This document shows positions 34,924-43,602 of a stretch of 43,728 nucleotides of DNA, in pieces. The position numbers were made by a program, and so were the translations under genes. How positions within the stretch are numbered: position 1 is the stretch's first letter; every line of letters starts with the position of its first letter. The stretch lies in NCBI GenBank assembly GCA_016212695.1, contig JACREX010000020.1:1-43728 (forward strand), given 5' to 3'. Under the pieces are notes generated by a model. That model was not told where the DNA came from. It was given only the letters and a program-made list of their open reading frames with translations, and did no database searches. Source of the stretch: Bacteroidia bacterium. GTDB taxonomy: Bacteria; Bacteroidota; Bacteroidia; Bacteroidales; GWF2-35-48.

Positions 34924-34931
34924 TATTTTTG
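34924..34931 (+). promoter_or_regulatory. Promoter -7 element for the EI24/CysZ-like gene
   Basis: TATTTTTG matches TAnnTTTG, 32 nt before the ATG at 34964. Confidence 0.55.
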
Positions 34932-34963
34932 AGATCGGAATTAAATTTTATACACGCGTAATC

Positions 34964-35779
34964 ATGAAATTTTTTCAGCAGTTGGGATTAGGGTTTTCAA
35001 GCTATGGAAATGCATTCGGCATTCTTTTTACAAAGGGATTGTGGTGGACATTTATTTTTCCCGTACTGCTCATTTTTTTACTGTTTCTTGCAGGTTTTCA
35101 ATCGGTAGATTTGTTGACAGACTGGGTAAAGAGCAGCATTTTCCAGGCAACGAATATTGAGCAGGCGCAGTTCTGGGGATCCGGATTTGTAAAGGGGCTG
35201 ATGACCGGCGTTATCTGGGTGCTTTTTAAAATCATTTTCTTTTTCCTGTTTTCGTATTTTGGCGGTTTTATTATCCTTATCATCATGTCGCCTGTTCTGG
35301 CATTTCTTTCGGAAAGAACAGAAAAAGCATTGGTGGGCCATCAGTACCCATTCAGCCTGACACAACTGATGCGCGATATGGTCAGGGGTATTTTAATTGC
35401 GCTCCGGAATTTGCTCATTCAACTGGCATGTGTCATAGGCCTCCTGCTGCTTTCGGCAATCCCGATTCTGGGCTGGATTATCGGCATATTCAGTCCCGTT
35501 ATTATTTTCTTTCTCACGTCGTATTTTTATGGTTTTTCATTTATGGACTACAGCAACGAACGGCGCAAACTAAGTATTTCCAAAAGCGTCCGTATAATCA
35601 GAAAATATAAATGGGTGGCTGTGGCCAATGGAATGATCTTGTCTCTTCTGATCATTCTTCCCCTTTGCGGAATAGGAACGCTGGTGTGCCCTTTTGCAGC
35701 GATAGTATCTGTTGTTGCAGGCGCTGTAGCAATGGAAAAGATCTACCAGGCAGAAGGTATAGCGCTGCCGGGAAAATAA
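34964..35779 (+). CDS. EI24/CysZ-like membrane protein
   Basis: 271 residues with about five to six hydrophobic segments (about 25-48, 80-120, 145-195, 215-260) and the EI24-family pattern SPVLAFLSERTEKAL near residue 110, then LSAIPILGWIIGIFSPVI. CysZ is a sulfate permease in Proteobacteria; in Bacteroidota the substrate is unproven and no sulfate genes are adjacent, so only the family is called. Followed by the helicase gene after 28 nt, possibly in one transcript. Confidence 0.85.
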   Translation: MKFFQQLGLGFSSYGNAFGILFTKGLWWTFIFPVLLIFLLFLAGFQSVDLLTDWVKSSIFQATNIEQAQFWGSGFVKGLMTGVIWVLFKIIFFFLFSYFGGFIILIIMSPVLAFLSERTEKALVGHQYPFSLTQLMRDMVRGILIALRNLLIQLACVIGLLLLSAIPILGWIIGIFSPVIIFFLTSYFYGFSFMDYSNERRKLSISKSVRIIRKYKWVAVANGMILSLLIILPLCGIGTLVCPFAAIVSVVAGAVAMEKIYQAEGIALPGK

Positions 35780-35807
35780 GGAATACACGATTAGTTTGAT
35801 TTTTACG

Positions 35808-38039
35808 ATGAAAATACAACAGGAACCGCAGTTACAATTAGCATTAGAGTTTGTTCAATATACCGACAGGAATGTATTTTTAACAGGGAAAGCCGGTACG
35901 GGAAAAACCACTTTTTTACATACTCTGAGAAATGCCACGCCCAAGCGTATGGTTGTGGTTGCCCCAACAGGTGTTGCAGCGATCAATGCCGGAGGCGTAA
36001 CGATTCATTCATTTTTTCAACTGCCTTTTGGCCCCTGTATTCCCGGTAATGCACATCGTCAGCCTGACGAAACGGCTTCAGATAATCGTCAGAGAAGGAT
36101 GAGCCGGGAAAAAATAAGGATTATCAAAAGCCTCGACCTTTTGGTGATTGATGAAATAAGCATGGTGCGCGCCGATATGTTAGATGGAATAGACGAGGTG
36201 CTGCGAAAATATAAAGACCGCTCGAAACCCTTTGGAGGCGTGCAATTGCTTATGATCGGCGACCTGCACCAACTCTCGCCCGTGGTGAAAGAAGACGAAT
36301 GGAATATCCTGAAAGAATATTACGATACCGTATATTTTTTCAGCAGCAGGGCATTGAAAAAAACTCAACCCGTGAGCATTGAATTAAAGCATATCTTCAG
36401 GCAGTCTGATGCCAGTTTCATTGATTTACTGAACCAGGTGCGTCACAATACGGTTGATCCGGTTACATTGCAAAAGCTGAACGAACGATATATTCCGGGT
36501 TTTAAACCAAACGATGAAGACGGCTATATTATCCTGACTACACATAATGCTATTGCGCATGATCTGAATCAGTCAAAGCTGGGAAAAATAAAAAAAAAGC
36601 CGCATATTTTCACGGCGATCATTAAAGGTGAATTTCCTGAATATGCCTATCCTACTGAGGCGAAACTGGAATTAAAAGCAGGCGCACAAGTGATGTTTGT
36701 TAAAAATGACAGTTCATATGAAAAATTATTTTATAACGGTAAGATCGGAAAAATAACCCGTATTGAGGATGATGTGATTTATGTTAAATGCCCGGCAGAT
36801 CACGCTGAAATACCTGTGAACAGGGAAGAATGGGAAAACGTAAAATATTCGCTTAACAACGAAACAAAAATAATTAATGAAACGGTGGCGGGGAGTTTTA
36901 CACAATTCCCACTCAAATTAGCATGGGCCATTACGATCCATAAAAGCCAGGGGCTCACATTCGACAAAGCCATTATTGACGCCAATGCTTCTTTTGCTCA
37001 CGGGCAGGTGTATGTGGCGCTCAGCCGTTGTAAAAGTTTTGAGGGATTGGTTTTACGCACGCCCATAACGCACCGGAGCATCAAAACCGATAGTACAATT
37101 TCCGAGTTCACCGATGATGTGAACAGGAATGAACCGGATGAGCAAAAGTTAGAAGAATCGAAAATTTTATTTCAGCAATCCTTAGTGTACGAATTATTCG
37201 ATTTCAAAAAAATGAAATACCGTTTTTCGTATTTGAAAAAAATAATCATTGAAAACGACAATATCATAGAAGTATCCGTAATCAATGATTTGAACCATAT
37301 TGAAGGTGTTACTGAAACGGAAATTTACAGCATAGCCGAAAAATTCAAATTGCAATTGGAAAAGTTATTATTGCAAAATAATTTACCTGAAAAAAATACA
37401 GGATTACAGGAACGGATTAAAAAAGCCGCTGTGTATTTTACAGAAAAAATTGACATCGGAATTTATAATTTCACTAAAAGTTTTCTTGTAGAAACCGATA
37501 ACAAAATTGTCGAGAAAAGTATTAACGATGCATTAGAAGCCTTGCAAATAGAAGCATTCATAAAGTTGTCGTGCCTGAAAACCTGCCTGAACGGCTTTGT
37601 ACCCATTGCGTTTCTTCATGCCAGAGCCAATGCTGAAATTGATTTCTATGCAAATATAAAAACCGCTGCGCCTAAAAAACCGGAAGCGCCGAAAAATATT
37701 AATCATCCGTTGCTTTATATGGAATTAAAGCGATGGAGAGACGATCTGGCAGAGCAGAACGGTTTGCCGGTTTATACGGTGCTGCCTCAAAAAGCATTGA
37801 AAGAATTAGTCGCCCGCCTGCCCGTAACACTATCGGAACTGGAGACCATAAAAGGAATCGGAAAAATAAAAGTGAGACAATTTGGCGAAGAAATAATAAC
37901 AATCATTTCATCGTACTGCAGGGTTAACAATATTCAAAAATCACAACGCGAAATAGCAATCATACCAAAAAAAGAAAAATTAAGCAAGCCGGATACAAAA
38001 AGAATAACCTTATTTCATTTTCCGATATCCGGTTTGTGA
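35808..38039 (+). CDS. PIF1-like helicase with winged-helix and HRDC domains
   Basis: 743 residues from the ATG at 35808. Superfamily 1B helicase: Walker A GKAGTGKTTF (27-36), Walker B LLVIDEISMVRADML, GGVQLLMIGDLHQLSPV, then KSQGLTFDKAIID and QVYVALSRCKSFEGLVL (motifs V and VI). A helix-turn-helix domain lies near 540-615, and an HRDC domain (about 635-705, RWRDDLAEQNGLPVYTVLP and IKGIGKIKVRQFGEEII) binds nucleic acid. PIF1-like enzymes unwind 5'-3' and act on replication or repair structures. The downstream gene is also a repair protein. Confidence 0.93.
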   Translation: MKIQQEPQLQLALEFVQYTDRNVFLTGKAGTGKTTFLHTLRNATPKRMVVVAPTGVAAINAGGVTIHSFFQLPFGPCIPGNAHRQPDETASDNRQRRMSREKIRIIKSLDLLVIDEISMVRADMLDGIDEVLRKYKDRSKPFGGVQLLMIGDLHQLSPVVKEDEWNILKEYYDTVYFFSSRALKKTQPVSIELKHIFRQSDASFIDLLNQVRHNTVDPVTLQKLNERYIPGFKPNDEDGYIILTTHNAIAHDLNQSKLGKIKKKPHIFTAIIKGEFPEYAYPTEAKLELKAGAQVMFVKNDSSYEKLFYNGKIGKITRIEDDVIYVKCPADHAEIPVNREEWENVKYSLNNETKIINETVAGSFTQFPLKLAWAITIHKSQGLTFDKAIIDANASFAHGQVYVALSRCKSFEGLVLRTPITHRSIKTDSTISEFTDDVNRNEPDEQKLEESKILFQQSLVYELFDFKKMKYRFSYLKKIIIENDNIIEVSVINDLNHIEGVTETEIYSIAEKFKLQLEKLLLQNNLPEKNTGLQERIKKAAVYFTEKIDIGIYNFTKSFLVETDNKIVEKSINDALEALQIEAFIKLSCLKTCLNGFVPIAFLHARANAEIDFYANIKTAAPKKPEAPKNINHPLLYMELKRWRDDLAEQNGLPVYTVLPQKALKELVARLPVTLSELETIKGIGKIKVRQFGEEIITIISSYCRVNNIQKSQREIAIIPKKEKLSKPDTKRITLFHFPISGL

Positions 38040-38111
38040 TGAAGCATCTGGAATTTCTGGCAAAAAAGTTAAGTAATGAAGAATGAGAAGTTCAACAATT
38101 ATAAATGATAG

Positions 38112-38429
38112 TTGAAAAAATTTGACATCCCGCTGGCAATGGCCGGAACTGGGTTTCAAAAAAAGGTATGGAACGAATTATTGAAAATTCCATATGGAAC
38201 AACGCGTTCTTATAAGCAACAGTCTCTTATCCTGAAAAAGCCTGAAGCAATTCGCGCTGTTGCACAGGCTAATGGTTTAAATAAAATAGCCATCTTGATT
38301 CCCTGCCACCAGGTTATCGGTGAAGACAGGAAACTCACCGGATACGGCGGCCTCTGGCGAAAAAAGTGGCTGCTTGATCTTGAAGCAAAACATTCAGAAA
38401 AGTATAACCAGCGCTCATTTTCGTTTTAA
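38112..38429 (+). CDS. O6-alkylguanine-DNA alkyltransferase, C-terminal domain only
   Basis: 105 residues. It has FQKKVWNELLKIPYGTTRSY (DNA-binding helix-turn-helix), the acceptor Cys65 in IPCHQVIG, and LTGYGGLWRKKWLL. This is the catalytic half of MGMT/Ogt; the usual N-terminal 70-90 residues are absent and an in-frame TAG lies directly before the TTG start. It is either a truncated ogt or a naturally short, active MGMT-like protein. It retains the acceptor Cys, so it is not an ATL protein. RBS and promoter are not evident. Confidence 0.78.
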   Translation: MKKFDIPLAMAGTGFQKKVWNELLKIPYGTTRSYKQQSLILKKPEAIRAVAQANGLNKIAILIPCHQVIGEDRKLTGYGGLWRKKWLLDLEAKHSEKYNQRSFSF

Positions 38430-38476
38430 TGAATCATCGGTTTTTTTCAGATTTCAGCTTTATAAGAAATAATTCA

Positions 38477-38484
38477 TATCTTTG
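38477..38484 (+). promoter_or_regulatory. Promoter -7 element for the GH25 gene
   Basis: TATCTTTG matches TAnnTTTG. It lies within the upstream part of the open frame, which argues that translation starts downstream of it at 38552. Confidence 0.5.
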
Positions 38485-38551
38485 TAACAAGCGGATGACG
38501 AATACGGGAAAGCAGGCGGGATATTTACATTTGCTTATCCCACGTAATAAA

Positions 38552-39289
38552 ATGAAAAAAATAATATTTATAATTTTTATAACCGGAATAATCTTTTCCG
38601 GCGCAATTATTTTTTTATTTTTTTATGGCTATTTTCATTTCAATAATCCCTCGAGAAAGGAGTTCCCGGTCAGGGGCATTGATATTTCGCATCATCAGGG
38701 AGAGATCGAATGGAATAAATTAAACACGGATGAGTTTTCTTTTATTTTTATCAAAGCGACAGAAGGCGGGAATTATAAAGACAAAGAATTTCCTGAAAAC
38801 TGGCAAAATGCAAAAAACAGGGGTTTTACGGTAGGGGCCTATCATTTCTACCGGTTATGCAAATCCGGTATGGAACAGGCCGGTAATTTTATTGAAACAG
38901 TTCCCAAAGACACGATGGCTATGCCTCCTGTCATTGACCTGGAATTTGGCAGCAATTGTTCTTCTGATAAAAATAAAAAACAAATCCTTAAAGAGATCGG
39001 TGATTTTATTGATACGGTAGGAAAATATTATCGAAAGAAAGTGATCATCTATACTACAGATGAATTTTATAACGATTATATTAAAAATAATTTTGATGGG
39101 TGCTATATATGGATTCGAAATATTTATGGGAAGCCGGAATTATCAGATCAAAGGAAATGGACTTTCTGGCAATACGATAATCGTACCCATATTGACGGCA
39201 TTGCATCGTATATTGACCTGAACGTATTTAACGGCAGCAGGGAAGAATTTGAAAGATTTATTAGCCTGACGAGTCGGAAAAATTTGTAA
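38552..39289 (+). CDS. GH25 lysozyme (muramidase), membrane-anchored or secreted
   Basis: About 245 residues from the ATG at 38552 (MKKIIFIIFITGI). The frame runs back to 38429, but a -7 element at 38477 and an N-terminal hydrophobic signal/anchor (4-26) support 38552; an ATG at 38495 is the alternative. It cleaves the MurNAc-GlcNAc bond of peptidoglycan. GH25 motifs: RGIDISHHQGEIEW (Asp44), FIKATEGG, GAYHFYR, PVIDLEFG with the catalytic Glu, and TFWQYDNRTHIDGI with IDLNVFNGS. The role is probably cell-wall turnover or attack on other bacteria. Confidence 0.92.
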   Translation: MKKIIFIIFITGIIFSGAIIFLFFYGYFHFNNPSRKEFPVRGIDISHHQGEIEWNKLNTDEFSFIFIKATEGGNYKDKEFPENWQNAKNRGFTVGAYHFYRLCKSGMEQAGNFIETVPKDTMAMPPVIDLEFGSNCSSDKNKKQILKEIGDFIDTVGKYYRKKVIIYTTDEFYNDYIKNNFDGCYIWIRNIYGKPELSDQRKWTFWQYDNRTHIDGIASYIDLNVFNGSREEFERFISLTSRKNL

Positions 39290-39383
39290 TTTTATGATAA
39301 TTATTAATGGGCATCTCTATAAACTGTTTTTTTCTCGCAAAGATACTGTCTTATTAGTTTCGCGCAAAGGCAAAAAAAAATTG

Positions 39384-39458
39384 CACGCCAAGTCGCCAAG
39401 TACGCTAAGTTTTATATAGGCAAAAACATTTTCTTAGCGAACTTTGCGGCTTTGCGTG
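39384..39458. repeat. Intergenic imperfect inverted repeat (CGCTAAG family)
   Basis: The arms 39384-39409 and 39433-39458 are complementary at about 21 of 26 positions (CACGC...CGCTAAG against CTTAGCG...GCGTG). It is the only structured feature I see in the spacer 39290-39555, between the GH25 gene and the convergent nucleotidyltransferase. Confidence 0.7.
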
Positions 39459-39555
39459 AAAAAAAGGACTTTTGATTCTTAGCGTGAACTATTTTATTTG
39501 AAGTTTTTAGAGGTTCCCTAATGGTTATTGATTTTAAAAACTGCTACCGGTAACC

Positions 39556-40275
39556 TCATTTCAAATACGCTTCCGCTTTCTTAAGATTTTCAGGTTTCCC
39601 AAGATCAAGCCAGAACGAATTATCGTGTATATAAGCATGGATTTTATGATTTGCAGACAGGCGCAGATAGGTTGCAACTATTGAAAAAACACCATTTTCA
39701 GTGATGTTGTCAAAAAATGCCGGCGATAAAATTTGGATTCCGCTAAATGCCATGGGTGTCAGTTCTGCTCCTGTGAACTTTGTGATTTCCCGGTCGCCTG
39801 TTTTAACATTTTCCCATCCGCATAAAGTAAGGTCTTCGTCAAATAAAAAATACCTCGACGATCTGCGGCTTCTCACTGCAAGTGTTGCCAGCGCTCCGGA
39901 ATTAATATGGGCTTCATACAGGTTTGTAAGGTCTATATCTGAAAACACATCCACATTATGGATCAGCACGGGATGCTTATCCTGCAGGAACCAGCAGGCT
40001 TTTCTCAAACCGCCGCCGGTATCAAGCAACTGGCCCGATTCATCGGATATTTCAATATGAATGTTGAAGTTTTTTTTCTTTTTTAAAAAGTCAATGATAT
40101 GGTACGGGAAATGGTGGACATTAATGATGATCTTATTAAATCCATAAGAAATTAATTTATTGATAACGATCTCGAGCAGCGGAATGCCGTTGATTTCGAT
40201 AAGCGCCTTGGGTTTGGCGTCTGTAAGTGGTTTAAGCCTTGTTCCAAGTCCCGCGGCAAAGATCATTGCTTTCAT
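39556..40275 (-). CDS. Sugar-1-phosphate nucleotidyltransferase
   Basis: 239 residues, cytoplasmic. It makes a nucleotide-sugar from NTP and a sugar-1-phosphate. The N-terminal nucleotide-binding motif is MIFAAGLGTRLKPLTDAKPK; LLDTGGGLRKAC, HNVDVFSDIDL (metal Asp) and FWLDLGKPENLKKAEAYLK follow. Length and spacing resemble MurU/HddC-type enzymes used in MurNAc recycling or heptose activation, but the sugar cannot be named from sequence. The kinase often found beside such enzymes is absent here. Confidence 0.88.
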   Translation of the reverse strand: MKAMIFAAGLGTRLKPLTDAKPKALIEINGIPLLEIVINKLISYGFNKIIINVHHFPYHIIDFLKKKKNFNIHIEISDESGQLLDTGGGLRKACWFLQDKHPVLIHNVDVFSDIDLTNLYEAHINSGALATLAVRSRRSSRYFLFDEDLTLCGWENVKTGDREITKFTGAELTPMAFSGIQILSPAFFDNITENGVFSIVATYLRLSANHKIHAYIHDNSFWLDLGKPENLKKAEAYLK

Positions 40276-40321
40276 AGATATGCAGTTTTCTTATTTTTTG
40301 CAATATTAATAAAATAGTTCA

Positions 40322-40329
40322 TATCTTTG
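40322..40329 (+). promoter_or_regulatory. Promoter for the T9SS protein gene
   Basis: TATCTTTG matches TAnnTTTG, 21 nt before the ATG. A TTTTTTG at 40294-40300 lies 21 nt upstream of it, close to the -33 position. Confidence 0.6.
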
Positions 40330-40350
40330 TTAAAGTTAATAATTTGAGTT

Positions 40351-43125
40351 ATGAAAAAATATTTTTTAATACCCTTAATCATTATATGCTTTTTTATTGC
40401 GATATATTTTTCTGTTAAATCAGACAGGTCTCATCAGTCGGGTGCCAATTATTCTGATGGAGCGAGCATAGGAGGTACAGAGGGCATACAAAGCCGCAGG
40501 ATGTGGGAATTTATGCGGGTGAGAGATCCCATTACAGGTAAGATTCCGCGTGGAATTTTCAGAGCAGAACTTGAATATGCAAAGACTCTTCCTTCGGATG
40601 CGGATTTTTCAGGCAAAAGCATAAACTGGGTTGCACGGGGACCTTATAATGTGGGTGGCAGAACACGCGGCGCTGCTGTTGACATCGCCAATGAAAATAT
40701 AATTGTTGCAGGCGGTGTTTCCGGCGGAGTATGGCGCACAACCGATGGCGGCGCTACCTGGACACAGGTTGTTGATGCCAATCAGCTCCATAATGTAACC
40801 ACGCTGGTTCAGGATACAAGGCTAGGCCATACGAATACATGGTATTTCGGAACGGGCGAATATTATGGAAATTCTGCCAGCGCATATGGCGGCGATTTTA
40901 TCGGCAACGGTGTGTATAAATCCACAGATAATGGTATCACATGGTTTTCGTTACCCTCTACGGCGTCCAACACCCCGAATACCATGGATTCTTTATGGGA
41001 CTATGTTTGGCGCATTGCCATAGACCCTTCCAATCTTACACAGGATGTTGTGTATGCGGCTACTTACAAAGCCATTTACAAAAGTACGAATGGAGGTACA
41101 TCGTGGAGCAAAACTGTGTTAGGCAGTCTTGGTGCAAGTTCGGCTTTCTCTGATGTTGCCATAACTTCGCAGGGTGTTGTTTATGCAACAATAAATCGGG
41201 GAGGTCCAAGGAAATATTTATCGCGGTCTGCAGATGGTGTTAACTGGGCCAACATAACTTCTTCAACTTTTCCCACTTCGTTCCGGAGAATTGTTATTGG
41301 TATTAATCCGTCGGATGAAAATGAAGTGTATTTTTTTGCAAATACTCCGGGCGCGGGCCAGATATCACAGACATTCACCAATGAGACCGAAGGGAACAGC
41401 CTCTGGAAATACACATATATCAGTGGCGATGGCACTGGCGCAGGCGGATCATGGATTGATCTCTCATCGAATCTTCCGAATAACGGCTCCACTAATTTTG
41501 ATAATATATATGTTCAGAATTCTTACAATATGGTGATTTCAGTAAAGCCGGATAATCCTTCTGTGGTTTTTATCGGAGGAACGAATATTTACAGGTCTAC
41601 GGATGGTTTCACTTCCATGAATAATACCACACAAATCGGCGGATACAAGATAGGTTCTTATTTCCCTTACTGGGATGTTTATAAAAATCATCACCCGGAT
41701 CAGCATGGATTTATTTTCCTTCCTTCTAATCCTGATGTAATGATTACATACACTGACGGAGGTTTGTACAAAACCGGCAACTGCATGGCCGATACGGTTC
41801 AGTGGGCGCGCCTGAATAACGGCTATAGAAATTCTCAGGTCTACACAGTGACATTTAATAAATTCCAGACCAATGATATTTTGCTTGCAGGCTTCCAGGA
41901 TAATGGCAATTATTTTACCAATACCGCAGATCCTGCTGCAACCTGGAATATGTCGCTGAATGGCGATGGTTCTTTTGGCGCTATATCAAACGATGGCAGT
42001 ATTTACTATTTGTCGATCCAACTTGGAAAAATATATAAGATGACACTGGATGGTTCAGGGAACTCCACTGGCTTTGCAAGGATTGACCCTATCGGCAATT
42101 CAGCCAATGATTACATGTTCATCAATCCGTTTGTGCTCGATCCGAACAATAATGATATTATGTATGTACCTGCATATAATAAGATATGGCGGCATAATAC
42201 ATTATCGCAACTGCCCCTTGCCGGAAATTTCGATTCGATTTCTACCGGATGGTTCAAGTTTACGAATACGGTTGCTTATTATATTAATGCAATCGCTGTT
42301 TCAAAGAACCCGGCGAATATTCTTTATGCAGGAATTCTGGGAGGAAGGATTTACCGGTTCGATAATGCCGATCAGGGCGACCCGGTTTTTACAGATATTT
42401 CAAATTATCAGTTTAATAATTTATATTATAGTTGTATTACTGTTGATCCTTTAGATGCAAATAAAATAATTGCCGTGTTCTCTAATTATAATGCGTATAG
42501 TTTGCTTTATTCATCGGATGGAGGAGCAACCTGGGGCAAAGTGGCAGGCAACCTGGAAGAGTTCGAAAACGGTACTGGAAACGGCCCTTCCTGCAGATGG
42601 GCTTCTATCCTTCATGTTCAGGACGGAACGATTTATTTTGTCGGCACAAGTGTAGGCTTATTTGCAACCGATACCCTGATTCCGGATGCAACTGTATGGA
42701 CTAACATAGCTGCAAATACTATCGGGAGCGTAGTTGTAGATATGGTTGAAACACGCGATATTGATGGATTAGTTGTTGTGGGCACGCACGGTAATGGTGT
42801 ATACAGTACAAAAATTACTTCCGTGAATGATGTTCTTGGAAAAATTGATGAAAGAGATTATTTTGCAGTGGAGCCTATCTTGTATCCGAATCCTGCAAAT
42901 GACAGGATCAATCTTAAACTGGATATTGCACGGCCGGCAAATCTTACTATTTCATTTTATGACATCAATGGAAAACTTGTCTCAAATATGTTTTCGCAAA
43001 AATATTTTAATGCCGGAGAAAATATTCAACCCTTCAATATTTCGAAATTCAGAAGCGGAAGATATTTCTGCAAAATCGAATCGGATGGAAAAGCCAACGT
43101 ATTGTCGTTTGTTGTAGTGAAGTAA
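40351..43125 (+). CDS. Secreted BNR/VPS10-like propeller protein with a T9SS sorting domain
   Basis: 924 residues. A signal sequence (MKKYFLIPLIIICFFIAIYF) precedes repeated BNR-type strands (WRTTDGGATWTQV, YKSTDNGITWFSL, YKSTNGGTSWSK, YSSDGGATWGKV) typical of sialidase- or VPS10-like propellers (about 60-830). The C-terminal about 85 residues are a type A sorting domain: LYPNPANDRINLKL, SFYDINGKLV and FRSGRYFCKIE. The protein should cross the outer membrane by the type IX system and be attached to or released from the surface. Propeller function (carbohydrate or protein binding) is not known; no sialidase catalytic set is evident. Confidence 0.9.
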   Translation: MKKYFLIPLIIICFFIAIYFSVKSDRSHQSGANYSDGASIGGTEGIQSRRMWEFMRVRDPITGKIPRGIFRAELEYAKTLPSDADFSGKSINWVARGPYNVGGRTRGAAVDIANENIIVAGGVSGGVWRTTDGGATWTQVVDANQLHNVTTLVQDTRLGHTNTWYFGTGEYYGNSASAYGGDFIGNGVYKSTDNGITWFSLPSTASNTPNTMDSLWDYVWRIAIDPSNLTQDVVYAATYKAIYKSTNGGTSWSKTVLGSLGASSAFSDVAITSQGVVYATINRGGPRKYLSRSADGVNWANITSSTFPTSFRRIVIGINPSDENEVYFFANTPGAGQISQTFTNETEGNSLWKYTYISGDGTGAGGSWIDLSSNLPNNGSTNFDNIYVQNSYNMVISVKPDNPSVVFIGGTNIYRSTDGFTSMNNTTQIGGYKIGSYFPYWDVYKNHHPDQHGFIFLPSNPDVMITYTDGGLYKTGNCMADTVQWARLNNGYRNSQVYTVTFNKFQTNDILLAGFQDNGNYFTNTADPAATWNMSLNGDGSFGAISNDGSIYYLSIQLGKIYKMTLDGSGNSTGFARIDPIGNSANDYMFINPFVLDPNNNDIMYVPAYNKIWRHNTLSQLPLAGNFDSISTGWFKFTNTVAYYINAIAVSKNPANILYAGILGGRIYRFDNADQGDPVFTDISNYQFNNLYYSCITVDPLDANKIIAVFSNYNAYSLLYSSDGGATWGKVAGNLEEFENGTGNGPSCRWASILHVQDGTIYFVGTSVGLFATDTLIPDATVWTNIAANTIGSVVVDMVETRDIDGLVVVGTHGNGVYSTKITSVNDVLGKIDERDYFAVEPILYPNPANDRINLKLDIARPANLTISFYDINGKLVSNMFSQKYFNAGENIQPFNISKFRSGRYFCKIESDGKANVLSFVVVK

Positions 43126-43161
43126 TAAATTTGGTATTGCTAATTTAGTATAGTTTTTAGA

Positions 43162-43228
43162 TTGCTTCGGTCGTACCTTCCTCGCAATGACGTTTGAAAT
43201 GAGCGTCATTGCGAGCATAGCGAAGCAA
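43162..43228. repeat. Intergenic inverted repeat, CGTCATTGCGAG family
   Basis: CTCGCAATGACG (43181-43192) and CGTCATTGCGAG (43204-43215) are a perfect 12-bp pair. An outer pair TTGCTTCG/CGAAGCAA (43162-43169 and 43221-43228) extends it. It lies 36 nt after the T9SS gene stop and may also terminate transcription. Confidence 0.8.
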
Positions 43229-43508
43229 ACTCTATATTTATTTACCAATGCCATAAATTTATCATATCACTAATTTCGTTTGTTTCTTTCATTCGTTGAC
43301 GCTCGTTTATTCGCTAAAGCTCATGAGAACGCTTCGCTAAGTTGCAACGAGTGTCAGAAAACAACAAGTCGTTTGAAACGACAAAACAAAATTATCACTT
43401 GTCACAGACGAGCGACAGCTGAGAAAACAAGGGTTTCGTAAACAATAATTCTGTAAAAAATCAGTTATTTTACAAAGAATGGTCTTAATAATTATATTTT
43501 ATTTTTTG
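43229..43508. other. Gene-free spacer with a small palindrome
   Basis: No frame I can support. The palindrome GTCGTTTGAAACGAC is at 43368-43382, and short CGTTGACGCTCG and CGCTTCGCTAA words recur without clear structure. Confidence 0.4.
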
Positions 43509-43575
43509 GTAATCAGTAAGCAGTAATCGGTAATCAGTTGAACCCACCGATTACTGAATACCGATCACTGATTAC
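43509..43575. repeat. Inverted repeat built of GTAATCAG/GTAATCGG units
   Basis: GTAATCAGT...CAGTAATCGG (43509-43530) is answered by the complementary CCGATTACTG...ACTGATTAC (43547-43575), with an extra 7 nt in the right arm. Confidence 0.7.
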
Positions 43576-43602
43576 AAAATGTGAAATTTTACTGATTGTA
43601 TC

